This document shows positions 55,716 to 64,000 of a stretch of 64,000 bases of DNA, piece after piece (position 1 is the first letter of the stretch; each line of letters opens with the position of its first letter). The stretch comes from Novosphingobium cyanobacteriorum. GTDB taxonomy: Bacteria > Pseudomonadota > Alphaproteobacteria > Sphingomonadales > Sphingomonadaceae. The stretch covers positions 1 to 64,000 of the forward strand of contig NZ_JAROCY010000002.1 of the NCBI RefSeq assembly GCF_029436685.1. Direction: 5' to 3'. The translations under genes and the position numbers were made by a program. Below the pieces are notes generated by a model. It searched no databases. It saw only the letters and a program-made list of their open reading frames with translations, and was not told the DNA's origin.

Positions 55716-56836
55716 GCGGGCGCGGTTTTCGTCGGCATGATCCGCTGGGCAAGGCGGAACACCGCGCGCTGTGCCGGGCGTTCGATCCAGCGGTTGGAAG
55801 CGAAGCCGACGAGGATCGACAGGCCGACGAAGAACAGCATGAATTCGGGGTGGCGGGCAATGCTGCGCGTGCCGACCGTGGCATCGACCAGCAGCACCAG
55901 CGCCAGCTGCAGCGGGAAGTGCCACAGGTAGATGCCATAGGACGCATCGCCCAGTGGCCGGCCGATGCGGAAGCGGTCCGCCCGGTCACGCAGGTCTGCC
56001 GCGAGCACAAGCGCAAGCACGCCGAAAGTGGCGGCCAGCGTCACCGCATCCTGGGGGCGGCGCATGTGGTGGCCCAGCCACCATGCCAGCACGAGCATGG
56101 CTGCGCCCAGCGCAACCAGCGATGGCAGGCGCAGCCAGCCCCTGAGCATGGCGCCATAGACCGAGGCGCCGCCGAAGAAATAGCCGATGCAGGTCAGCAC
56201 CGGCTTGTCCGGCGCGCCCTTGAAGAAAGCCGTCAGGGTGACCGTGCCGACCACGGCCGCCAGCGCCAGCGGTGCCTTGCGCAGCGCGGGCAGCAGCAGC
56301 CAGAACGCGGCGTAGGCGAGGATTTCGGTGGAGAGCGACCACGAGGGGCCGTTGAACGACTGGTTGTCCTGCCAGCCCCAGTATTGCGCCAACGGCAGGC
56401 TGAGCAGGAAGTGCTTCATGTCCTGCTCGTGATAGATGAAGTCCGTGCCGTTGATTCCGGAATAGGCCGCCTGCAGCACCGCCACGATCACCAGCGTCAA
56501 CAGATGCAGCGGCCATAGACGCGCCACCCGGGCCAGCCAGAACCGTCCACGCGCGTTGCTGTCGGCAAGGTAGACGTGGGCGAAGACGAAGCCCGAGACA
56601 GCCCAGAAATACTGCACGGCGGCGTGGCCATAGTCATAAAGCCAGGCAAGCTGGTGGTAGAGCGGCGAGACCACCGAGCGGCGGACATGGTAGCCATAAT
56701 CGACCGGCGGCACGAAGAAGTGCTGGTAATGCCAGAACAGCACCCCGCACGCCGCCAGCAGGCGCGACAGGTCGAGCAGGTTGAAGTGCCGCTTTTCGAG
56801 CCTGAGGCCGGGGAGAAGGGCGGCTGAACCGCTCAC
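55712..56836 (-). CDS. OafA/YrhL-type membrane acyltransferase (acyltransferase 3 family)
   Basis: 374 residues from the GTG at 56836, which overlaps the ubiB stop (GTGA). About ten membrane helices. FNLLDLSRLLAACGVLFWHY carries the catalytic His of the acyltransferase-3 family, FWAVSGFVFAHVYL and ARLWPLHLLT are further motifs, and FNGPSWSLSTEILAYAAFW is the conserved PSWSLS-E motif. It transfers acetyl or other acyl groups to envelope glycans. The glycan is not known. It separates ubiB from coaBC, which are usually neighbours. Confidence 0.88.
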   Translation of the reverse strand: MSGSAALLPGLRLEKRHFNLLDLSRLLAACGVLFWHYQHFFVPPVDYGYHVRRSVVSPLYHQLAWLYDYGHAAVQYFWAVSGFVFAHVYLADSNARGRFWLARVARLWPLHLLTLVIVAVLQAAYSGINGTDFIYHEQDMKHFLLSLPLAQYWGWQDNQSFNGPSWSLSTEILAYAAFWLLLPALRKAPLALAAVVGTVTLTAFFKGAPDKPVLTCIGYFFGGASVYGAMLRGWLRLPSLVALGAAMLVLAWWLGHHMRRPQDAVTLAATFGVLALVLAADLRDRADRFRIGRPLGDASYGIYLWHFPLQLALVLLVDATVGTRSIARHPEFMLFFVGLSILVGFASNRWIERPAQRAVFRLAQRIMPTKTAPA

Positions 56837-58380
56837 AGCCAGCCCGAGACGAAGCCTAGCGCGACCACGGCGGCGCCGGCCAGCGCGGAGAACACATAGC
56901 CGCTCCAGCGCGGCGCGCGGCGGCGGTCCCACATCAGTTCGATGGGCGGCAGTGGTGGCGCTTCGGGCGCGCCGCCCTTGGGCGGGAAGCGTTCCTCGAT
57001 CCGGCGGACAAGGTCCGGGATGCGCAGCAGCGTTTCGGTGTCGGTGCGGATGCGCTCGGCAATCGCGGCCTCCGGCCCCAGCTCGTCGCGAATCCAGTTG
57101 CGCACGAAGGGGGCGGATACGTCCCACATGTTGATTTCGGGATCGAGCTGGGTGGCGATGCCTTCGACCATCACCATCGTCTTCTGCAGCAGCAGCAGGT
57201 GTGGCTGGGTCTGCATGTCGAAATCGCGGGTGATGGCGAAGAGGCCGTCGAGCATCTGGCCCACGGACAGTTCGCTCACCGGCTTGCCGCGCATCGGTTC
57301 GCCCACCGCGCGCAGCGCCGTGGCGAACTCGTCGACCAAGTGATAGCTTGGCACGTATTGCGCCTCGAAATGGATCTCGGCCACGCGGCGGTAATTCCCG
57401 GTGGTCAGGCCATAGAGGATTTCCGCCAGCCACTGCCTTGCCTGGCGGTCGATCCGGCCCATGATGCCGAAGTCGATCGCGGCGATGGTCCCGTCCGGTT
57501 CCACGAACAGGTTGCCCTGGTGCATGTCGGCATGGAAGTAGCCGCCGCTGATCGCCTGGGTCAGGAAGGCGAGGACGAGGCGGCCGGCCAGCGACTTGCG
57601 ATCATGCCCGGCGGCATCCAGTGCGGCAGTATCGCTGATCTTGATCCCGTCGATCCAGTCGAGCGTCATCACCCGGCCGTTGGTGCGGTCCCAGTCGATG
57701 GTGGGCACACGGTAGCCGGCATAGGCCTTCATCAGCTCGGCCAGTTCCGAGGCGGACGCCGCTTCGCGCCGCAGGTCCAGCTCGCGCACTGTCCAGCGCT
57801 TGAAGTTGGCGATGACCAGCCTTGGGCGCAGGCGCGATGCTTCGCCGCCCAGCGCCTCGAGATGGGCGGCGGCCCATTCGTAGGTATCGATGTCGCGCGC
57901 GAACTTTTCCTTCACGCCGGGGCGCAGCACCTTCACCGCCACCTTGCGCCCGTCGGTGGTGACGGCGCGGTGGACCTGCGCGATGGATGCGGCGCCGACC
58001 GGTTCGGGATCGAAGCTGGCGAACAGCGCCTCCAGCGGGCGTTCGAAGGTGCGCTCGATCTCCGCCCTGATCAGCGCGAAGTCCACCGGCGGCAGGTTGT
58101 CCTGCAGCGCCAGCAGGTTGTTGGCTGCCTCCTCTCCCACCAGGTCGGGCCGGGTGGCCAGCGTCTGGCCCAGCTTGATCGCTGCCGGGCCGATCGCGCG
58201 AAAGGCGCCGGCATAATCGGGCGTGCCCGGCTGGCGCGCGCCGAAGCGCGCCACACGGCACAGCGTGCGCACGGGGGATGGCGTGTTCGGGTCGTTCTCG
58301 ATCCCGCGCAGCGCCCCGTGCCGGGCGAGCGTACGCCCCCAGCCGAGCAGGCGACGGATATGCGTGGCGGGCAGCGTCAT
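56833..58380 (-). CDS. ubiB: UbiB ubiquinone biosynthesis protein (ABC1/ADCK family)
   Basis: 515 residues. The KxGQ motif is in AIKLGQTLATRPDLVG, the Ala-rich nucleotide loop in VGAASIAQVH, the lysine in KVAVKVLRPG, the catalytic-loop HADMHQGNLF and the DFG-like AIDFGIMG. One C-terminal membrane helix (YVFSALAGAAVVALGFVSG). An atypical kinase-like ATPase that supports coenzyme Q assembly. It follows ubiE by 11 bp. Confidence 0.95.
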   Translation of the reverse strand: MTLPATHIRRLLGWGRTLARHGALRGIENDPNTPSPVRTLCRVARFGARQPGTPDYAGAFRAIGPAAIKLGQTLATRPDLVGEEAANNLLALQDNLPPVDFALIRAEIERTFERPLEALFASFDPEPVGAASIAQVHRAVTTDGRKVAVKVLRPGVKEKFARDIDTYEWAAAHLEALGGEASRLRPRLVIANFKRWTVRELDLRREAASASELAELMKAYAGYRVPTIDWDRTNGRVMTLDWIDGIKISDTAALDAAGHDRKSLAGRLVLAFLTQAISGGYFHADMHQGNLFVEPDGTIAAIDFGIMGRIDRQARQWLAEILYGLTTGNYRRVAEIHFEAQYVPSYHLVDEFATALRAVGEPMRGKPVSELSVGQMLDGLFAITRDFDMQTQPHLLLLQKTMVMVEGIATQLDPEINMWDVSAPFVRNWIRDELGPEAAIAERIRTDTETLLRIPDLVRRIEERFPPKGGAPEAPPLPPIELMWDRRRAPRWSGYVFSALAGAAVVALGFVSGWL

Positions 58381-58391
58381 GGAGCCGCGCC

Positions 58392-59147
58392 TCAGGCCTT
58401 CCAGCCGGAATGGATGGCGACGAGGCCGCCCATGATCGGTTCGACGCGCGTGTGGCGGAACCCGGCGGCAGCGATCATCCCCTCGAATTCGCGCATCTTG
58501 GGAAAGCGGCGAATCGATTCGATCAGGTACCGATATGAATCGGCATCGCCGGCAATCGCCTGCCCGATCTGCGGCACCAGCTTGTGCGAATAGAGGTCAT
58601 AGGCCTGGGCGAAGCCGGGCCATTCGGTGGTGGAGAATTCGAGGCAGAAGAACCGCCCGCCCGTCTTGAGCACGCGGTAGGCTTCGGCCAGCGCGCGGTC
58701 GATGTGGGTCACGTTGCGGATGCCGAAGGCGATGGTGTAGGCATCGAAGGCCTTGTCACCAAACGACAGCTCCTCGGCGTTCTGCCGCGACCATTCGAGC
58801 CCGTGGATGCCGCGTTTTTCCGCGCGTTCCATGCCCACGTCGAGCATGTCCTGGTTGATGTCCGACACGGTGATCGCTGCGCCCGAGGGCGCCATGCGAA
58901 AGGCGATGTCGCCCGTGCCGCCCGCCATGTCGAGAATCGCCTCGCCACTGCGGGGCTTTACCCGGCGGACGAAGCGATCCTTCCATAGCCGGTGCATGCC
59001 GCCCGACATCGCATCGTTCATGATGTCGTACTTGCGCGCGACGCTGGAAAAAACGGCGCCCACGCGCGCCTGCTTCTCCTCGGCGGGGATGTCCTCGTAA
59101 CCGAAGGTTGCGGTTTCGCCGGCGGTGTTTGGATCGGTCATGGTCAT
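58392..59147 (-). CDS. ubiE: Ubiquinone/menaquinone methyltransferase UbiE
   Basis: 251 residues. SAM-binding ILDMAGGTGDIAFRMA is motif I, preceded by YDIMNDAMSGGMHRLWKDRF, and followed by NAEELSFGDKAFDAYTIAFGIRN and RVLKTGGRFFCLEFS, the UbiE signatures. It methylates the C-2 position of the ubiquinone ring precursor. First gene of a ubiE-ubiB-acyltransferase operon and divergent from mutM. Confidence 0.97.
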   Translation of the reverse strand: MTMTDPNTAGETATFGYEDIPAEEKQARVGAVFSSVARKYDIMNDAMSGGMHRLWKDRFVRRVKPRSGEAILDMAGGTGDIAFRMAPSGAAITVSDINQDMLDVGMERAEKRGIHGLEWSRQNAEELSFGDKAFDAYTIAFGIRNVTHIDRALAEAYRVLKTGGRFFCLEFSTTEWPGFAQAYDLYSHKLVPQIGQAIAGDADSYRYLIESIRRFPKMREFEGMIAAAGFRHTRVEPIMGGLVAIHSGWKA

Positions 59148-59202
59148 GGGCCTTTAGTGGGGAATTGCCGCCACCGCAAAGGATGATAGGGGTGGGGGCA
59201 AG

Positions 59203-60015
59203 ATGCCTGAACTCCCAGAAGTAGAAACCACCGTCCGCGGCCTTGCCACCGTCCTCGAAGGGCAGGTCGTCTCGCGGCTGGCGGTCCACCGGGCGGACCT
59301 GCGCCGCCCCTTTCCGGTCGATCTGGCGCAGGCGATGACCGGGGCGCGGATAACCGGCCTCAGCCGGCGCGCCAAATACGGCCTGATCCACACCGACCGT
59401 GACCGCACGATGGTGTTCCATCTCGGCATGTCGGGCCGCTGGCGGATCGATCCGGGCGAGATCGGCAAGCACGACCATCTGGTGATGGAAACGGGCAACG
59501 GCCATGTCCTCGCCCTCAACGACGCACGCCGCTTCGGCTCGGTGGATCTGGTCGATACGGCAGGCCTTGAGGACTGGCCGCCCTTCGCCGCGCTGGGGCC
59601 GGAACCGCTTGGGCCGGGCCTTGCACCCGCCCACCTGGCGACCGCGTTCAAGGACCGCATTGCGGCGGTGAAGCTGCTGCTGCTGGACCAGCGAATCGTG
59701 GCTGGGCTGGGCAACATCTATGTCTGCGAGGCGCTGAACCGCGCGCGCATCCATCCCGAGCGCGAAGGGGGCATGGTCACCCGCCCGATGCTGAACCGAC
59801 TGGTGCCCGAAATCCGCGCCGTGCTGGAGGAATCCATCGCCGCAGGCGGCTCCACGCTGCGGGATTATGCCCGGCCCGATGGCGAACTGGGCTATTTTGC
59901 CAAGGACTGGCGGGTTTACGGACGAGAGGGCGCCCCCTGCGTCTGCGGCGGCACGGTGGAGCGCATCGTGCAGGGCGGTCGGTCGACATTCTTCTGCCCG
60001 CGCTGCCAGAAATGA
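59203..60015 (+). CDS. mutM: Formamidopyrimidine-DNA glycosylase
   Basis: 270 residues. The N-terminal MPELPEVETTVRGL gives the catalytic Pro2 and Glu3, RRAKYG gives the conserved Lys, LDQRIVAGLGNIYVCEALNRARIHP is the helix-two-turn-helix, and CVCGGTVERIVQGGRSTFFCPRC is the C-terminal zinc finger. It excises 8-oxoguanine and formamidopyrimidines. The mutM/ubiE/ubiB arrangement is conserved in alphaproteobacteria. Confidence 0.97.
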   Translation: MPELPEVETTVRGLATVLEGQVVSRLAVHRADLRRPFPVDLAQAMTGARITGLSRRAKYGLIHTDRDRTMVFHLGMSGRWRIDPGEIGKHDHLVMETGNGHVLALNDARRFGSVDLVDTAGLEDWPPFAALGPEPLGPGLAPAHLATAFKDRIAAVKLLLLDQRIVAGLGNIYVCEALNRARIHPEREGGMVTRPMLNRLVPEIRAVLEESIAAGGSTLRDYARPDGELGYFAKDWRVYGREGAPCVCGGTVERIVQGGRSTFFCPRCQK

Positions 60016-60027
60016 AGCCCTGAGGCG

Positions 60028-60699
60028 TTACTTCGGCGCCAGCCAGCCGGCCTTGCGCGCCTGCGCCTCTTCCTGCGGACCCAGCGCATCGCCTGCGGCC
60101 ATGTCCTGCGCCTGCTGCATGATCTCCTGCGCGCTGCCAGCCTGGCGGTATTCGCCACTGCCTGCGCCCGGCGCACCCGCCCCCTCCAGCTTCCAGCCCT
60201 GACCGTCCCTGCAGGCGATCCCTGCGCTGGCGCCATCGGCAAAGGCGCGGCAGAACGCGCCGCTGCGGGCCCTGAAGCTCAACAGGATGCGGCGGGCGCC
60301 GCCCGGTTGCTGGTCAGCCACCAGCTGGTTGTCGAGCATTGCCGCCAGTTGCGACCCGGCATAGCCGGCAGGCGGCGGCGAAGGCCGCAGCACCACCGCC
60401 AGCGCGACCGAAGCCGCCAGTGCGGGCCCGGCCAGCCAGACCCAGCGCGGCCGTGCGCGGCGAACCGGCAATGCGGTGACATTGTCCGCGCCGGTCAGGG
60501 TCTTCAGATGATCAAGGTTGGGCGGTTGCCGCATCAACGGGGCAAAGTGGGCGGCCAGCCGGTCGCGCAGCGCCTTGTGCGCGGCCACTTCGGCCTGCAG
60601 CGCTGGCGAAGCGCGCACCGCAGCTTCCACCGCCAGCGCCTCTGCGCCTTCCAGCTGACCATCGGCCCAGGCGGCGACCTGTTCGGGCGTCGGCGTCAT
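60028..60699 (-). CDS. Probable membrane anti-sigma factor
   Basis: 223 residues. The N-terminal cytoplasmic region (1-85) starts with PEQVAAWADGQLEGAEALAVEAAV, the pattern of RsiW-like anti-sigma domains. One membrane helix follows (WVWLAGPALAASVALAVVL, about 87-105), then a periplasmic part ending in a Gln/Ala-rich tail. No zinc-binding His/Cys cluster is present in the N-terminal part. The ATG overlaps the sigma-factor stop by 4 bp. It should hold the sigma factor inactive at the membrane until a signal. Confidence 0.78.
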   Translation of the reverse strand: MTPTPEQVAAWADGQLEGAEALAVEAAVRASPALQAEVAAHKALRDRLAAHFAPLMRQPPNLDHLKTLTGADNVTALPVRRARPRWVWLAGPALAASVALAVVLRPSPPPAGYAGSQLAAMLDNQLVADQQPGGARRILLSFRARSGAFCRAFADGASAGIACRDGQGWKLEGAGAPGAGSGEYRQAGSAQEIMQQAQDMAAGDALGPQEEAQARKAGWLAPK

Positions 60700-61247
60700 G
60701 CGGCTTCTCCCAGTTTCGCCAGCAAGGCATCGCGCCCGCGCACCAGCCGCGAATTGAGCGTGCCCACCGGACAGCCCACGATCTCCGCCGCCTCCTTGTA
60801 GGAATAGCCTTCCACCATCACCAGGATCACGGCCTCGCGCTGTTCCTCGGGCAGGGTGGCCAGCGCGCGATCGATATCGCCGAGCGTGGCACCCGCTTCC
60901 TGCCCACCGTCCGCGCCAATGGCCACGCCCATTTCCTCTTCCATGAAGGTCTGTCCGCGCCGGTTGCGGGCGCGCACCTCGTCAATCCAGATATTGCGCA
61001 TCATCTTGTAGATCCAGCTGTCGAGCCGGGTTCCGTCCTGCCATTTGTCCCGGTTGCGCAGCGCGCGTTCCAGCGTCGTCTGGCACAGGTCATCCGCCTC
61101 CACCCGATCGCGCGACAGGCCGCAGGCGAACCGCCGCAGCCGTGGCAGCAGGCCGAGCAGGGCCGATGAAAACGAATCCAGGGCAATTGGGTCGGACAGG
61201 AAAACCGCCTTTCTGCCGGATGCAACGGACGGGCTCGCCCGTTTCAT
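60696..61247 (-). CDS. ECF-type RNA polymerase sigma factor
   Basis: 183 residues. Region 2: LLPRLRRFACGLSRDRVEADDLCQTTLERALRN and DSWIYKMMRNIWIDEVRARN. Region 4: LATLPEEQREAVILVMVEGYSYKEAAEIVGCPVGTLNSRLVRGRDAL. Length is usual for an ECF factor. It forms an operon with the anti-sigma gene and is divergent from the S8 protease gene with only 25 bp between starts, so the two promoters must overlap neighbouring coding sequence. Confidence 0.93.
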   Translation of the reverse strand: MKRASPSVASGRKAVFLSDPIALDSFSSALLGLLPRLRRFACGLSRDRVEADDLCQTTLERALRNRDKWQDGTRLDSWIYKMMRNIWIDEVRARNRRGQTFMEEEMGVAIGADGGQEAGATLGDIDRALATLPEEQREAVILVMVEGYSYKEAAEIVGCPVGTLNSRLVRGRDALLAKLGEAA

Positions 61248-61272
61248 CCATCAGCAATGCGGTTTATGGAAA

Positions 61273-62499
61273 ATGGCGATGATGTACAGACACTTGGCTC
61301 TTGCAGGACTTGCCGTCGCGCTGGCCGCCGTCCCATCATCGGCGCAAGTCGGGGTGCCGGCGGTGCGCGATGCGCTGGGATCGACAACCGGCGCGGTGCG
61401 CGGCGTACTCAATCCTGCGCTGGACGACCTGGCCCAGTTGCCTGACCGGGCACAGGACCTTGCCCGCCAGCGGATCGAACGGATCGACCGCCTTGTGCGC
61501 CGGCAGCGTGAAGCCATCGAGCTCGATCCCGAAGGCCAGCCTGCACGCAAGGGTGTCCTGCTGGTCATGGACCCTGCGCCCGATCTCGCGCAGCGCCTGG
61601 CCGGAACCGGCTTTCGCGTGGCTGCAACCGAGAGCCTTGGCGAACTCGGCCTGTCCGTGGCGCAGGTGGAAGTGCCGGAAGGCCTTTCGCTGGACACGGC
61701 CCGGAAACGGCTGGTGCAGCAAGTGCCCGGTGCGCAGGTGACGGCGGACAATATCCTGTTTCCGCAAGGGACGACCCTTTCCGGGCGAAATGCCACCAGC
61801 GGCAGTGCGCGCACCCCCTTTGTGGCCGCGCCCGTCGGCGTCATCGATAGCGGGGCAGCCGGCACGCTGGAGGAGCAGAAAGGCTTTGCCCGGGGCGGAC
61901 CTTTTCCCGCCAACCATGGCAGCGCCATCGTCTCGTTGCTGCGTGGTGCGGGCGTGCGCCGCGTGCTTGTCGCCGATGTCTATGGCACTGACCCGGCGGG
62001 CGGCAATGCGCTGGCCATCGCGCGCGCGTTCGATTGGCTGGTGGGCCGCAAGGTGCGCGTTATCGGCATCAGCCTTGTCGGCCCGCCCAATCCGGTGCTG
62101 CAACGCGCCGTGGCGGGGGCGCAGAAACAAGGCGTCACCATCATCGCGCCCGTGGGCAACGATGGTCCGGCCGCGCCACCCGCCTATCCCGCTTCGTTCA
62201 ACGGCGTTCTCGCTGTCACCGGCGTTGATGCGCGCAATCGGGTGCTGATCGAGGCCGGCAGGGCGCTGCATCTCGATTATGCGGCGCCGGGCGCAGACAT
62301 CTTGGCCAGTGATGCAAAGGGCCAACGGCGGCGGCTGCGCGGCACATCCTTCGCCGTGCCGCTGGTCGCGGCGAGGGCGGCCGCTGCACAGGGCAGCGTC
62401 GTATCTGCGCTGGATCGCGAAGCGGTGGACCTCGGCCCGAAGGGGCCGGATTCCCGCTATGGCAGGGGCCTGATCTGTGCAGTCTGCCTCACTCCGTGA
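61273..62499 (+). CDS. Secreted subtilisin-like (S8) serine protease
   Basis: 408 residues from the ATG at 61273. Signal peptide MYRHLALAGLAVALAAVPSSA. A propeptide-like region (to about 185) is rich in Arg, Leu and Gln. The S8 catalytic triad is APVGVIDSGA (Asp), PANHGSAIVSLLRGAGV (His) and LRGTSFAVPLVAARAAAA (Ser), with VGNDGPAAPPAYPASF holding the oxyanion Asn. The C-terminus has two cysteines (LICAVC). It is divergent from an ECF sigma/anti-sigma operon. It might process the periplasmic part of the anti-sigma factor or an envelope protein; that is an inference from location. Confidence 0.88.
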   Translation: MAMMYRHLALAGLAVALAAVPSSAQVGVPAVRDALGSTTGAVRGVLNPALDDLAQLPDRAQDLARQRIERIDRLVRRQREAIELDPEGQPARKGVLLVMDPAPDLAQRLAGTGFRVAATESLGELGLSVAQVEVPEGLSLDTARKRLVQQVPGAQVTADNILFPQGTTLSGRNATSGSARTPFVAAPVGVIDSGAAGTLEEQKGFARGGPFPANHGSAIVSLLRGAGVRRVLVADVYGTDPAGGNALAIARAFDWLVGRKVRVIGISLVGPPNPVLQRAVAGAQKQGVTIIAPVGNDGPAAPPAYPASFNGVLAVTGVDARNRVLIEAGRALHLDYAAPGADILASDAKGQRRRLRGTSFAVPLVAARAAAAQGSVVSALDREAVDLGPKGPDSRYGRGLICAVCLTP

Positions 62500-62604
62500 A
62501 AGTTTCTGCGGTTTCGATGCATTAAACCCGAAAGCCGGTCCGTTCCCCAATTCGAAGGACGCGAAGACGTGAAGCGTCTGTCTGACGATGAAAGGAACCT
62601 TGCG

Positions 62605-63525
62605 ATGCGCACTCTCCTGATTGCTTCGGCTGCCATGCTGTTCACCACCATGCCCGCCCATGCCCAGCTGCTTGGCGGCGGAGGATTGGGCGGCAGTCTG
62701 GGCGGTACGCTAGGCGGCACCCTGGGCGGCACGCTGAATGGTGGGCCGCTCGGCTCGACCATGGACTCGGTTGAAGGCACTGCCACGGGCAGCGTGCGCG
62801 GCTCCGGCTCGGCCAGCGCGCACAAGTCGGTCGACCGCAAGAGCGGCAAGGTCCACGCCGATGGTGCGGGCCGCGGCTCGCTCACTGGCAACGCCACTGG
62901 CAACCTGACCTCCGCCACCGCCCCGCTGACTGGCGACGCTTCGGGCATGGCGACCGGCCGCGCGAAGGGGCAGGGTTCAGCCAGCGTCGACGGCCAGCTG
63001 ATCGGCACTGACGCGGTGCGCAACTCGGCCGCTTCGGCCAAGGGCATGGCCATGGGCGCATCCGATACGGCGCTCACGGCAACCGGGTCGGCTGTGGGCA
63101 CCTTGTCCGGCACGGCCAGCGCGACCGGCAGCATGGCAGGTTCTGCAGCGGCGAACGGAAGCGGCGCGGCGCAGGGGGCTGCCAGCAACCTGGCCCTGGC
63201 CGGAAGCCTCGCCTCGTCTGCCGACGGCGCATTTTCGGTGTCGAAGGGCATGCCGGTCAACGCGCCCGATGGCAGCCGGATTGGCACCGTGCGCAAGGTG
63301 ATCAATGATGCGCGTGGCAACGTGCAGTCGCTGGTGGTGAAGGCAAAGGGCGAGACCGCGACCCTCCCGGCCGGAAACTTCACCGCCAGCGGCAATGCGC
63401 TGATCTCGGCCGCTGGCACAGGTGAACTGGACAAGCAAGCCAAGGCTCCGGCTGGTTCCGGCGCGGCCAAGTCGGCCAAGGAAAGCGCAAAGTCCGCAAA
63501 GGCTGGCAGCAAAGATGCCCGCTGA
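62605..63525 (+). CDS. Low-complexity secreted protein with PRC-barrel-like C-terminal domain
   Basis: 306 residues from the ATG at 62605 (AAAGGA upstream). Signal peptide MRTLLIASAAMLFTTMPAHA. Next is a Gly/Leu/Thr repeat (GGTLGG units encoded by 12-bp tandem repeats near 62688-62736), then about 150 residues almost entirely of Gly, Ala, Ser, Thr and Asn. A folded segment (about 200-270) reads FSVSKGMPVNAPDGSRIGTVRKVINDARG, resembling a PRC-barrel. A Lys/Ala/Ser tail closes it. Probably an exported cell-surface or matrix protein. It follows the S8 protease and may be its substrate or co-regulated with it. Confidence 0.75.
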   Translation: MRTLLIASAAMLFTTMPAHAQLLGGGGLGGSLGGTLGGTLGGTLNGGPLGSTMDSVEGTATGSVRGSGSASAHKSVDRKSGKVHADGAGRGSLTGNATGNLTSATAPLTGDASGMATGRAKGQGSASVDGQLIGTDAVRNSAASAKGMAMGASDTALTATGSAVGTLSGTASATGSMAGSAAANGSGAAQGAASNLALAGSLASSADGAFSVSKGMPVNAPDGSRIGTVRKVINDARGNVQSLVVKAKGETATLPAGNFTASGNALISAAGTGELDKQAKAPAGSGAAKSAKESAKSAKAGSKDAR

Positions 63526-63563
63526 TCTCTGAGCCTGCCGCAGCTGCGGGATCAGCACATCGA

Positions 63564-63591
63564 GGAGCCGTGGCCCAAAGGCCATGGCTCC
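63564..63591. terminator. Hairpin after the PRC-barrel gene
   Basis: GGAGCCGTGGCC (63564-63575) pairs with GGCCATGGCTCC (63580-63591) with one G-T wobble. No T tract follows. It is in the 243-bp gap 63526-63768, where I see no further gene. Confidence 0.45.
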
Positions 63592-63768
63592 CTGCGTGTT
63601 CAGGATCAGGGCCTGTTGAATGGCGAGACAGGCAAGCAGTCAAGCCGAGCTGGCCTGATCCGTCTTTCATCGGGGCCAAGCGTGGGCGAAAGTGCACGGA
63701 TGGCAACCAGCCTGTTCAACCGAAGGCTCCATCCAAAGGTGTCGGGCGCACCGGGGATGCCGGGCAAT

Positions 63769-64000
63769 TCAGTCTCTCGCCAAGTTCCCGACAAGGGTTG
63801 CCAGGCTGCCTATCGCCAGCCTCACCAGATCGGTTTGCCGGGACACGCCGATCTTCGCGAGGATTCGCTTGGTCTGGGTTCGAACGGTGTGCTCGCTGAG
63901 ATCGAGCGCCTGCGCAACTTCCGCAATCGCCCCTCCCGCGGCCAGGCCTGAGAGCACCCTGGCCTCTGCCGGTGTGAGGTCGAACAGTGTCGCCAGAAAC
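63769..64000 (-). CDS. LuxR-type regulator, C-terminal part (runs off the right edge)
   Basis: The open frame continues beyond the window, so only the last 76 or so residues are visible: FLATLFDLTPAEARVLSGLA, AIAEVAQALDLSEHTVRTQT and KRILAKIGVSRQTDLVRLA. This is a complete LuxR/FixJ (GerE) helix-turn-helix. The effector or receiver domain lies outside. It faces the PRC-barrel gene and may regulate it; that is inference. Confidence 0.88.
   Translation of the reverse strand, partial: FLATLFDLTPAEARVLSGLAAGGAIAEVAQALDLSEHTVRTQTKRILAKIGVSRQTDLVRLAIGSLATLVGNLARD

Overview
The window looks like chromosomal DNA of a high-GC alphaproteobacterium, most likely a sphingomonad (Novosphingobium/Sphingobium-like). 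Supporting points are the strong G/C bias at third codon positions, the canonical alphaproteobacterial blocks (rpmH-rnpA-yidD-yidC-engB; smr-mltA-Tim44-like divergent from secB-murJ-trpS; mutM divergent from ubiE-ubiB with coaBC-dut nearby), a class I polyhydroxyalkanoate (PHA) synthase with a phasin, and dispersed palindromic repeats of types I know from sphingomonads. No rRNA, CRISPR array, prophage or dnaA is present. The family calls rest on reading conserved motifs, not on database searches.

Layout. 1-470: an IS21-like element end that has removed the 5' end of a GNAT acetyltransferase gene. 0.5-7 kb: a LigB-type dioxygenase, a large GH18-deacetylase-GT2 fusion protein, and an OmpR-type two-component system. 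7-12 kb: an ECF sigma factor with a likely anti-sigma partner, then an autotransporter. 12-19 kb: an aminotransferase, an EmrAB/outer-membrane-factor drug pump with a divergent TetR regulator, and tRNA-Cys. 19-33 kb: mostly metabolic genes: RNB ribonuclease, crotonase, AlaC-like aminotransferase, PHA synthase and phasin with apparent PhaR-type operators, glutathione peroxidase, a GST, ScoAB CoA-transferase with a LysR regulator, a universal stress protein and small envelope proteins. 33-37 kb: a candidate small RNA, a CDC48-type AAA+ ATPase and an HWE-type histidine kinase. 37-41 kb: rpmH to engB. 41-45 kb: a GGDEF-EAL protein, a second GST and dapE. 45-52 kb: smr, mltA, Tim44-like, secB, murJ, trpS and a DUF4136 lipoprotein. 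52-53.4 kb: an AT-rich orphan gene. 53.4-60 kb: dut, coaBC, a DUF4345-like protein, an acyltransferase, ubiB, ubiE and mutM. 60-63.5 kb: a second ECF sigma/anti-sigma pair facing a subtilisin-like protease and a low-complexity PRC-barrel-like secreted protein. The right edge holds the 3' part of a LuxR-type regulator gene.

The most interesting items are: (i) the 1150-residue protein that joins in one chain the activities normally split between PgaB and PgaC of poly-N-acetylglucosamine systems; (ii) the sigma/anti-sigma/S8 protease/PRC-barrel module; (iii) palindromic repeats inserted in frame in coaBC and smr; (iv) a 21-bp repeat unit found just downstream of two unrelated genes in convergent gaps; (v) a phasin with a long basic, AT-hook-bearing N-terminus next to a near-perfect PhaR-like operator; and (vi) a probable small RNA at about 33.03-33.10 kb.
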